NCBI GenBank assembly: GCA_001824745.1
Contig: MHSZ01000001.1
Location: 1-7,780 of the forward strand
Source of the DNA: Candidatus Terrybacteria bacterium RIFCSPLOWO2_01_FULL_58_14
GTDB taxonomy: Bacteria; Patescibacteriota; Minisyncoccia; Terrybacterales; 2-01-FULL-58-14
DNA: 7,780 nt
Reading direction: 5' to 3'
Positions 1 to 4,683 of the stretch are shown in pieces. How positions within the stretch are numbered: the first letter of the stretch is position 1; every line of letters begins with the position of its first letter. Under the pieces are notes generated by a model. That model saw nothing but the letters and a program-made list of their open reading frames with translations. It searched no databases and was not told the DNA's origin. Both the position numbers and the translations under genes were made by a program.

Positions 1-99
1 TTTCCTCGACCAGAGATATGTCTCGCGCCGGTTCGGATCTAACGCGGACGCACGAAAAGGTTCAACGTGTTCACGGGTTCACCCCAGACAAGGCAAGAA

Positions 100-846
100 T
101 CAAACGTGCGGCACCTGATTCTGCCGAACGCTTGTAATGAGTCGGGAGACTTCAGGTGTTGCGGGCTTTCCGAGAAGTTCGTGCGGTGTAGCGATCTGAA
201 GCACACGGCCTCTATGAAAGACGCCGATCCTATCACAGAGGTCGAATGCATCTTGCATCGTGTGGATTACGAATATTGCCGTCGTACCGAAATGATCATT
301 GAGCGTTCGAAGATACGGTAACACTTCGTCTTTCGTTGCTTCGTCTAAATTACTCAATGGTTCGTCGAGCAAAAGCAGTTTCGGCGATATCGCGAGAGCC
401 CGCGCGAGCGCAACCCGTTGTTGTTGACCGCCGGAAAGTTCCCGAGGCATTCTCTGCATAAATTCTTGCGGCAACTGCATAGCCGAAAGAAGCGCTTCAA
501 CACGCGATTTTATTACTTGAACGGGCGCTTTTCGAATTTTCAGGCCGAATGCGATATTTTGTTCGACATTCAAATGGGGGAACAATCCGAAATCCTGAGG
601 CACATAAGCGATTCCGCGCTGCTCCACTGATGTATGCGTAATCTCCTTTTCTTCGAGAAAGACCTTGCCTTGATCCGGAACGGTAATGCCTAGAATACAC
701 CGCAGAAGTGTTGTCTTGCCTGACCCCGACTCTCCAACGACACCGAAACGTTCTCTTTTTTTAACGGTGAAAGATACATCATCCAGTGCCGCTGCCTGTC
801 CGTAGCGTTTTGTAAGACGCTCAACAGTAAGAAGATTTTCGCTCAT
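100..846 (-). CDS. ABC transporter ATP-binding protein, molybdate/tungstate-type (WtpC/ModC-like)
   Basis: This 248-residue cytoplasmic ATPase hydrolyses ATP to drive the permease encoded just upstream. All nucleotide-binding motifs are visible: Walker A GESGSGKTT at residues 38-46, Q-loop Gln84, the ABC signature LSGGQQQR at 137-144, Walker B LLLLDEP at 157-163, D-loop SNLD at 165-168 and the switch His195. The protein ends soon after the core and lacks the C-terminal TOBE region that makes typical ModC about 350 residues, so it resembles the shorter tungstate-type ATPases. Its ATG overlaps the permease stop codon by 4 nt (ATGA, 843-846), which indicates translational coupling. The fold and role are certain. 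The substrate is inferred from the permease and is less sure; sulfate or another oxyanion is possible. Confidence 0.93.
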   Translation of the reverse strand: MSENLLTVERLTKRYGQAAALDDVSFTVKKRERFGVVGESGSGKTTLLRCILGITVPDQGKVFLEEKEITHTSVEQRGIAYVPQDFGLFPHLNVEQNIAFGLKIRKAPVQVIKSRVEALLSAMQLPQEFMQRMPRELSGGQQQRVALARALAISPKLLLLDEPLSNLDEATKDEVLPYLRTLNDHFGTTAIFVIHTMQDAFDLCDRIGVFHRGRVLQIATPHELLGKPATPEVSRLITSVRQNQVPHV

Positions 847-1610
847 ACCCTTTTCGCGAGAGATTTAAAAGTAAGGATCGAAATCGTTGAAAAAACAACG
901 AGGACTGCTGTTGCGGCGAGCGCGAGCAATGGCGCTTCCGCGCTCATCCGAGAAACGTATGTTGGAATAATCTCGGTCTTCCATGCGATAACGCCGGCAA
1001 AAATGAGCGTTCCGCCGAATTCTCCCATGGCGCGCGCGAACGTCAGCGAAAACCCCCCGAGGATATCGCGCAGCGAAAGGGGGATAAGAATGCGCCAAAG
1101 AAGCATTCCGGTTCCGGCTCCCAACGAACGGGCAATAATGGGAATATCTGACCGCTCAAGATCCCTAAATTTTCTTGTGATGAATCCGATTGCAAACGGC
1201 GAAGCAACGAAAAATTTTGCGATAAGAACGGCAGCAAATGTTCCGACAAGATTAATTGGTTTTCCGGAACCGAGGAGCACAAGATAGATCAATCCTTCCG
1301 CCACGGGCGGAAACGTTTGAGGCACATCAACGAGTACGGTTTCGATAAGCGTCGCCCCTTTCGGGCGGAGAAAGGCGAGCACGTAAGCGATCGCAATTGC
1401 AAAGGGAATTGCAAGAAGCGCAGACAAGATAGCAGTCGAAACGCTGATGACCAATGCGCCCCTGAAGCGCGAATCGGAAAAAAGCTGCGTGAGGAGTTGT
1501 GGTTCTAGAACCGGGCGGAATAAAGCATACAACAATGGCACGCTGAACCAAAGGACGAGCACGCTCGCGAGAATGATGAGGAGAAAAGACGTTTTATCCC
1601 GCATCGCCAT
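843..1610 (-). CDS. ABC transporter permease, molybdate/tungstate-type (WtpB/ModB-like)
   Basis: This is an integral membrane permease of 255 residues, the usual size for ModB/WtpB. Hydrophobic segments are at about 8-29, 51-79, 98-113, 122-143, 181-205 and 228-248. The cytoplasmic coupling loop that docks on the ATPase lies around 155-177, with the conserved Gly164 and the ending RILIPL. The segment FARAMGEFGGTLIFAG (191-206) is the hallmark of the molybdate/tungstate branch; sulfate permeases usually read ARAVGEYG there. It is the first gene of a two-gene operon with the ATPase. No periplasmic binding protein precedes it: the gene upstream is a toxin with its own terminator. Start choice: a TATAAT box at 1612-1617 would put the transcript start near 1604, so the second in-frame ATG (1604, Met3) may be the true leaderless start rather than 1610. 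Confidence 0.92.
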   Translation of the reverse strand: MAMRDKTSFLLIILASVLVLWFSVPLLYALFRPVLEPQLLTQLFSDSRFRGALVISVSTAILSALLAIPFAIAIAYVLAFLRPKGATLIETVLVDVPQTFPPVAEGLIYLVLLGSGKPINLVGTFAAVLIAKFFVASPFAIGFITRKFRDLERSDIPIIARSLGAGTGMLLWRILIPLSLRDILGGFSLTFARAMGEFGGTLIFAGVIAWKTEIIPTYVSRMSAEAPLLALAATAVLVVFSTISILTFKSLAKRV

Positions 1611-1620
1611 TATTATATAA
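1602..1620 (-). promoter_or_regulatory. -10 box of the ABC operon, probable leaderless start
   Basis: On the minus strand a perfect TATAAT (1612-1617) sits directly before the permease ATG codons at 1610 and 1604. Normal spacing from a -10 box puts the transcription start at about 1605, essentially on the second ATG. No Shine-Dalgarno sequence lies close upstream; a GGAGGAAG (around 1640) is too far away and would lie upstream of the transcript. The -35 region at 17 nt spacing reads AAGCAC and is not recognisable. The -10 box is seen directly; leaderless translation is inferred. Confidence 0.55.
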
Positions 1621-1682
1621 CAGCGATGCCACTAGTGCTTCCTCCGCATCGAACCGCAGAAAGTCGCGATTAAAACGTAAAC

Positions 1683-1706
1683 AAAAAAACGAAGCTCGTC
1701 GCTTCG
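1683..1706 (-). terminator. Rho-independent terminator of the antitoxin-toxin operon
   Basis: Read on the minus strand, a CGAAGC/GCTTCG stem with a 5-nt loop (1690-1706) is followed at once by seven T (1683-1689) and then GTTT. It lies about 155 nt after the Doc toxin stop and separates that operon from the ABC transporter promoter. Confidence 0.85.
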
Positions 1707-1861
1707 CAGTTTTATGCCGTAACGCATCCTGGTCGCGCGCGCTACCCGGCCCGGTCACAGCTCATGGCAACCCGGGTCAGACTCGGAGATTTCCTACGGA
1801 ATCCGACGCACCTCGGACTCTGAACTCATCGAGCTCCTCCGCGCCCCTCTTTGATGAACCG
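1707..1861 (-). other. Structured 3' untranslated stretch after the Doc toxin gene
   Basis: There is no supportable gene here. The stretch contains several short inverted repeats: ACCCGG (1744-1749) with CCGGGT (1772-1777), a hairpin-forming pair GATTTCC/GGAATC around 1787-1803, and TCCGA/TCGGA around 1802-1817. The last contains a 16-bp repeat also found at 4551. It could be a structured mRNA tail or an old repeat insertion. I recognise no RNA family. Confidence 0.35.
1803..1818. repeat. 16-bp dispersed repeat, copy 1
   Basis: CCGACGCACCTCGGAC is present here and, identical, at 4551-4566. The core is a small inverted repeat, CCGA-CGCACC-TCGG, able to form a 4-5 bp hairpin with a 6-nt loop. 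Both copies lie in gene-free stretches. Confidence 0.7.
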
Positions 1862-2257
1862 CTAGCGCTTCGCACGCATATTCCGCGTATGCATTTTGAG
1901 CCAAGCGGCGGCTTCGGGAAGATCGCGCTTGCCAACCGCGACATCCAACACAAAGGCCTCGACTTCCTCGTTCGTCGCAGTAAGTTCGTACCCGTTAAGG
2001 AAAAGAAAACGCGCCGCTGCAACAACGGCGGTTCGCTTATTTCCGTCGACGAACGCGTGGCGGCGCGCGATGGAGTCAACATAGGCTGCAGCTTTCTCGT
2101 GAACGGTACGATATGCGTCCTTTCCGGCAACCGTCATGCGCGGACGTTCAAGTGCCGATTGCAAGAGACCGGTGTCGCGCACGCCGTGCGCGCCGCCGGT
2201 CTCGTCCACGATCCGCGCGTGCATCAAAAGCACCTCTCTGCCGGAAAGATACCGCAT
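1862..2257 (-). CDS. doc: Doc-family (Fic superfamily) toxin
   Basis: This 131-residue protein has the size of Doc toxins (about 125). Residues 25-39 (GVRDTGLLQSALERP) match the conserved N-terminal Doc block, and the catalytic loop is HAFVDGNKR at 67-75. The Lys at position 74, where AMP-transferring Fic proteins carry Gly (HxFxDGNGR), is the Doc signature. In phage P1 Doc this change converts the enzyme into a kinase that phosphorylates elongation factor Tu and stops translation; the same activity is inferred here. The gene begins 6 nt after the antitoxin stop, with no good ribosome binding site, so coupled translation is likely. It is the second gene of a two-gene operon that ends at the terminator at 1683-1706. 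The catalytic residues are intact. Confidence 0.93.
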   Translation of the reverse strand: MRYLSGREVLLMHARIVDETGGAHGVRDTGLLQSALERPRMTVAGKDAYRTVHEKAAAYVDSIARRHAFVDGNKRTAVVAAARFLFLNGYELTATNEEVEAFVLDVAVGKRDLPEAAAWLKMHTRNMRAKR

Positions 2258-2263
2258 GCGCGG

Positions 2264-2476
2264 CTATTGTTTCGCAAGCGCCTCCAGCGCCGTACGGTAC
2301 CGCTCAATGAAATGCACGGTCCACTGCAGCACCTCGCGGTCACCCTGCGACGGTTTAGACACCGGCCGCACGGATATCTCAACCCGGTCACCGATCTTAA
2401 GGCCGAGTTCCTCAAGCTTCTCTTTCGGGATTGTCACACCGGCCGAGGAGCCGATCTTGATAACTTTCTGCGTCAT
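2264..2476 (-). CDS. AbrB/MazE-type antitoxin (SpoVT-AbrB domain)
   Basis: This 70-residue protein has an N-terminal swapped-hairpin DNA-binding domain at about residues 3-36, recognised by VIKIGSSAGVTIPKE followed by LGLKIGDRVEI. The C-terminal 34 residues form a charged tail that would bind and block the toxin. It is the first gene of the operon with the Doc toxin immediately downstream. P1 Doc is paired with Phd, so this is a partner-swapped module, though AbrB-Doc pairs are known from archaea and uncultivated bacteria. AbrB antitoxins usually repress their own promoter, and two palindromes overlap the promoter here. The ATG at 2476 has no Shine-Dalgarno sequence. The domain is certain; toxin neutralisation is inferred from the pairing. 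Confidence 0.92.
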   Translation of the reverse strand: MTQKVIKIGSSAGVTIPKEKLEELGLKIGDRVEISVRPVSKPSQGDREVLQWTVHFIERYRTALEALAKQ

Positions 2477-2490
2477 GTGATGAAAAATAC

Positions 2491-2530
2491 GATTATAATC
2501 CTATTATAATCCTCTCTCGCGGTCCGTCAA
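2491..2530 (-). promoter_or_regulatory. Promoter and probable operator of the AbrB-Doc operon
   Basis: On the minus strand there is a -35 TTGACG (2525-2530), a 16-nt spacer and a perfect -10 TATAAT (2503-2508), giving a start near 2496 and a leader of about 20 nt. A second TATAAT follows 11 nt further on (2492-2497). Each -10 lies inside a palindrome: ATTATAAT at 2503-2510 and the 10-bp GATTATAATC at 2491-2500. Tandem palindromes one helical turn apart over the promoter suit an autorepressing AbrB dimer. The sequence elements are seen; repression is inferred. Confidence 0.75.
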
Positions 2531-2645
2531 GACTACGGGCGGGCAAGCAAGCGTTTTCGGGGTGTTTTTATTTTAGCATCCCGCTTTACCCGCCGAAGCC
2601 TTGGAGAAGGAGGGCTTGTCCGCCCGTAGTCCCGCAGAGCGGGAC
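2531..2645. repeat. Nested palindromic element next to the AbrB-Doc promoter
   Basis: An 18-nt arm at 2531-2548 (GACTACGGGCGGGCAAGC) pairs with 2614-2631 with a single G-U-type mismatch. Inside lie a 7-bp stem (CGGGGTG 2558-2564 with CATCCCG 2577-2583, T-rich loop) and an AAGCC/GGCTT hairpin (2596-2600 with 2613-2617). Overlapping the right edge is a perfect 7-bp hairpin GTCCCGC-AGA-GCGGGAC (2629-2645). The whole folds like a branched, cloverleaf-type structure. It encodes no protein and could be a REP/MITE-like repeat or a structured RNA. Its left edge touches the -35 box of the antitoxin promoter. Confidence 0.7.
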
Positions 2646-2731
2646 GAAGGAGGACGCACCTTAGATTCTTGATTAATTATGTCCTGAAATTTCGGTTCAA
2701 ATCCTAGATGAGTCGCCTATTGAGCAATCAC

Positions 2732-2872
2732 TCAATTCGTCATCCAAATTGAATAATTTAAGTACGCGGCGAAACTCACCCACAGAATATAGGGCGCCAA
2801 CAGCCACGCGGCAAGCCTGGATATTTTAGAAAACGCGATGATCGTTGCAAAAATAGTCACCCGTTTGGAGTT
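2732..2872 (-). pseudogene. TspO/MBR (tryptophan-rich sensory protein) C-terminal remnant
   Basis: Only the last 40-odd codons remain, from about 2872 to a TGA stop at 2732-2734. The translation includes SRLAAWLLAPYILW followed by VSFAAYLNYSIW, the diagnostic end of TspO proteins (PYxxWVxFAxYLNxxIW, transmembrane helices 4-5). Intact TspO is about 150-160 residues with five membrane helices and binds porphyrins or related ligands, so roughly 70% is missing at the N-terminal side. The frame stays open upstream through the hairpin at 2883-2913 but has no plausible start except a GTG at 2860 without a ribosome binding site. I saw no other TspO piece upstream. The match is from memory of the family consensus but is strong. 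Confidence 0.85.
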
Positions 2873-2882
2873 TTTGTCTGCG

Positions 2883-2917
2883 AAAGAACTCGCCGTGGTT
2901 AGGCGAGTTCTTTGTTT
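2883..2917. terminator. Strong 12-bp hairpin, probable transcription terminator
   Basis: AAAGAACTCGCC (2883-2894) and GGCGAGTTCTTT (2902-2913) form a perfect 12-bp stem with a 7-nt loop. On the plus strand the stem runs into TTTGTTT; on the minus strand the tail is TTCTTTCGC, which is weaker. On the minus strand the TAA stop of the small membrane protein gene lies in the loop (2899-2901), so the gene's own last codons make the first arm. It most likely ends that gene's transcript and may work in both directions. Confidence 0.7.
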
Positions 2918-3137
2918 GAAGGTCCGGCAGGTGATCTAGCACGCAGCTTTTTCCAGGCTTTCCGCAAAAGCCAAAAGACGAGAACGGCTCCTAGGGCGCC
3001 CCCCCCCAGAGGAAAATTTGCCCTAGCTGTTCGGCTCTCGCTGTTGCGAGGATTTGCTTACACTCTTCCGTAAGTGGACCGGAGCCAGCCTTACAATATG
3101 CGATGAAATCTTCTCGTGTAAGTTGTGCGTCCAGCAT
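2899..3137 (-). pseudogene. Small single-pass membrane protein gene, frameshifted at a run of nine G
   Basis: From ATG 3137 the frame reads MLDAQLTREDFIAYCKAGSG, continues to IFLWGG, and then hits a TAG at 2991-2993, giving 48 residues. Right before this is a run of nine G (plus-strand C9, 2999-3007). Adding one G restores a single 79-residue frame whose second part is ALGAVLVFWLLRKAWKKLRA and which ends at TAA 2899-2901. The restored protein has an acidic/helical N-terminal half, one transmembrane helix spanning about residues 41-59 and a basic tail, a normal positive-inside layout. I do not recognise the family. The single-base gap may be a sequencing error, a real mutation, or slippage-controlled expression. 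A weak AAAGGG lies just before the ATG. Confidence 0.65.
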
Positions 3138-3262
3138 GCCCTTTCATATTACCATAATTCGACGCGATAACCCGAAGAAACGAAAAACCGCCGTAGATCA
3201 GCAGTTTCTTGTCTTGAATACAACGCTCCCTCCAGGGGCGGGCCAACAGCCAGCCTGCCTTT
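3138..3262. other. Intergenic stretch with no supportable gene
   Basis: This is the gap between the DsrE-like gene and the frameshifted small membrane protein gene. On the minus strand a TAATAT lies just before the ATG at 3137 and could serve as a -10 box, but no convincing -35 accompanies it. GC-rich sequence around 3225-3250 has weak folding potential without a T-tract. Confidence 0.3.
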
Positions 3263-3589
3263 CTATCCGAACACCAATACTTTATCCGATTCTTCGACCA
3301 TCTTCACAAGGTCTTTCATTGTCGTAATGGGACAGATCTTGCTCTCCGATTTTTCTCGAACGTGCAAACAGGTTTCGCAAGCAAGAAGCTGTCCCCCGAG
3401 AATCTTGAATTCTTCAACTTTCTTGGAGATATCGAAGTTCTCGGTGTCAGCGATATCCTCGAGCTCTACTCCTTCCCCGAAAAGAAATAAGCCGACTGAA
3501 TGACCGGCCTTTCGCAAGGCACTGGCGAAACGGAACGTATTCCAAACCCGTTCCGGCGTATTGGATTGCAGGATAATTCCGATTTTCAT
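3263..3589 (-). CDS. DsrE/DsrF-like sulfur-relay family protein
   Basis: This 108-residue protein has the length and pattern of single-domain DsrE-like proteins: an initial beta strand MKIGIILQS, a helix with ALRKAGHSVGLFLFGEGV (24-41), and a Cys motif CETC at 71-74 in the position of the conserved active cysteine loop, plus Cys86. It ends with the strand SDKVLVFG. Members carry persulfide sulfur or act as small redox/sulfur-handling subunits in the cytoplasm; which reaction this one serves cannot be told. It begins 4 nt after the stop of the SHOCT membrane protein, so the two form one transcription unit. The pairing with an exported Met-rich protein hints at metal or sulfur stress, but that is inference. 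No signal peptide is present. Confidence 0.85.
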   Translation of the reverse strand: MKIGIILQSNTPERVWNTFRFASALRKAGHSVGLFLFGEGVELEDIADTENFDISKKVEEFKILGGQLLACETCLHVREKSESKICPITTMKDLVKMVEESDKVLVFG

Positions 3590-3593
3590 GGGC

Positions 3594-4277
3594 TTAACTC
3601 AACGCTCTTTTCTTCTCCTCAAATTCGCTCTTATCGATCTCGCCTTTCGCATAGCGTTCTTTGAGGATATCAAGCGCTGACTTGCCGCCTGCCCCGCTTT
3701 TCGTTTGGCCAGCGATCCATTTCACGAGCGCGACAATACCGGCGATAATCAACGCCCACCAGAGAAACATAAAGATCCATCCAAACCAGCCAAAGCCATA
3801 GCCAAAGTTCATCATATTGTTTGTTGAATTACTGCCCAAGGGAGGCGACCACCCTCCCCACATCATACTCATCATCGGCATCCAGCCATCGCCTCCGGCG
3901 GGAAGCGCCGCGGAGGCGTCGCAGCCCGAGAGCCGTTTGCCCATGACGACGTGAATCTGCTCCTCTCCTTCTTCGCCGTGCATCTGGATCATCATGGCAT
4001 TCATGGCGGCGTGCGACTCGCCCATCATCTGTCCCATGAAGTATTCGCCGAGGACGCCATATGATTCATCGCTAAGATCGGCGCAAGCAATTTCCTTTGC
4101 TTGAAGCTTATCCCAAAGCCCCTTGCCTTCCTGCTCTTCGCGGGCGGTATGCTCGACAACTTCATCCCAGTCCGCCGAGGAGTTCGAAAATCCGCGCATC
4201 ATCGTTTGAGCGTTTACGCCGAACGCCCAAACGCCTATGGCAGAAACCAATAGAGCGAATAAAAGATGCTTCTTCAT
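3594..4277 (-). CDS. Exported Met-rich membrane protein with C-terminal SHOCT domain
   Basis: This 227-residue protein has a clear signal peptide (residues 1-23, cut after VNA). A periplasmic region of about 24-160 follows, with Cys65 and Cys119 and many Met and His residues (MMIQMH at 95-100, MPMMSMMW at 123-130). One strong transmembrane helix lies at about 164-188, and a cytoplasmic SHOCT motif at about 201-226 (ALDILKERYAKGEIDKSEFE). SHOCT segments are short helical pairs found at the ends of many membrane proteins and are thought to aid oligomer formation. The two Cys and the Met/His clusters suggest metal (copper) binding or redox sensing, which is inference. It is the first gene of an operon with the DsrE-like gene 4 nt downstream. 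Its start lies directly after a -10-like box. Confidence 0.8.
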   Translation of the reverse strand: MKKHLLFALLVSAIGVWAFGVNAQTMMRGFSNSSADWDEVVEHTAREEQEGKGLWDKLQAKEIACADLSDESYGVLGEYFMGQMMGESHAAMNAMMIQMHGEEGEEQIHVVMGKRLSGCDASAALPAGGDGWMPMMSMMWGGWSPPLGSNSTNNMMNFGYGFGWFGWIFMFLWWALIIAGIVALVKWIAGQTKSGAGGKSALDILKERYAKGEIDKSEFEEKKRALS

Positions 4278-4280
4278 GCT

Positions 4281-4310
4281 TTTATACTAACATCAGTCCC
4301 CTCGTTCCAA
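4281..4310 (-). promoter_or_regulatory. Probable promoter of the SHOCT-DsrE operon, near-leaderless
   Basis: Minus strand: TTGGAA at 4305-4310, an 18-nt spacer, and TATAAA at 4281-4286 (or the overlapping TAGTAT at 4284-4289). Either -10 puts the transcript start within about 3 nt of the ATG at 4277. There is no Shine-Dalgarno sequence between, so a leaderless message is likely. Confidence 0.5.
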
Positions 4311-4550
4311 GATAGATGCCCCCGGAGGACTCTGAATCTATCCTTAGGTGGCATGGTCCGGCAACTAAGACATCAATTCGGTGTCCGAGAGGGGTACGCA
4401 CTTTTTCGTCCAGAACCCTTTTCGGAAATCGTTGAAAATCAAGGGCAACTCGGTCGCACGATACTAAAGTTCTGTGGCAGGCCAGCTCGGACTAGAATAT
4501 TTCTCAACAGTGCCCCACAAGCGTTCCAGAGGCGTTTTTATATTACCACC

Positions 4551-4566
4551 CCGACGCACCTCGGAC
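4551..4566. repeat. 16-bp dispersed repeat, copy 2
   Basis: Identical to 1803-1818 and in the same orientation. It is followed 6 nt later by TTAGTCGGA and the perfect inverted repeat at 4581. Confidence 0.7.
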
Positions 4567-4580
4567 GCATCTTAGTCGGA

Positions 4581-4636
4581 GCAAATGAGACAAATGATAC
4601 AGATTTTGGGGGCGTGTCTCGCCGTGTCTCATTTGC
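4581..4636. repeat. Perfect 12-bp inverted repeat with 32-nt centre
   Basis: GCAAATGAGACA (4581-4592) and TGTCTCATTTGC (4625-4636) are exact reverse complements. A tandem period-10 copy of GTGTCTC (4614 and 4624) offers an alternative pairing partner. There is no T-tract on either strand, so it is not an ordinary terminator. TTAGTCGGA directly abuts the left arm (4572-4580) and recurs at 4668-4676. Confidence 0.75.
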
Positions 4637-4683
4637 ATGAATTTCTTCCAATTTTTGCCCTTCGGGGTTAGTCGGACATATCT

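Larger units (their letters stand above)
4278..4683. other. Gene-poor 400-nt stretch with repeats
   Basis: This lies between the end of the 287-residue gene and the SHOCT gene. It holds the SHOCT promoter (4281-4310), the second copy of a 16-bp repeat (4551-4566), a perfect 12-bp inverted repeat (4581-4636) and two 9-bp direct repeats (4572-4580, 4668-4676). A plus-strand frame is open from 4353 to 4640 (95 codons) but resembles nothing I know and lacks a proper ribosome binding site, so I do not call it. A 10-mer GGACTCTGAA (4327-4336) also occurs at 1815-1824. It may be the remains of mobile or repetitive DNA. Confidence 0.4.

Noticed and set aside
18..137. A 39-codon plus-strand frame (MSRAGSDLTR) running into the ATPase gene, possibly the end of a converging gene.
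   Set aside because: It overlaps conserved coding sequence of the ATPase, has no recognisable motif and no ribosome binding site.
1777..2130. A 117-codon minus-strand frame overlapping the Doc toxin gene.
   Set aside because: It is a shadow frame: the Doc frame encodes a clear, intact catalytic motif, and the alternative product is low-complexity Arg/Ser-rich.
2640..2725. A tRNA-like T-arm (GGTTCAAATCC, 2694-2704) followed by GAGTCGCC, suggesting a tRNA or tRNA fragment.
   Set aside because: The T-stem has a mismatch, no matching 5' acceptor half is present at the right distance, and no anticodon arm can be drawn.
4275..4352. A 25-codon minus-strand frame from ATG 4352 whose TGA overlaps the SHOCT gene ATG (ATGA), possibly a leader peptide.
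   Set aside because: The likely SHOCT promoter lies inside this frame and would start the transcript at the SHOCT ATG. There is no ribosome binding site.
4353..4640. A 95-codon open plus-strand frame filling the gap between the 287-residue gene and the SHOCT gene.
   Set aside because: It resembles no family I know, lacks a properly spaced ribosome binding site, uses many rare-looking codons, and its end is made of the inverted repeat. An open frame of this length can arise by chance across six frames.
4650..4667. A short GCCC-TTCG-GGG hairpin after the 287-residue gene as a terminator.
   Set aside because: The stem is only 3-4 bp and there is no T-tract on the minus strand, where a terminator would be needed.
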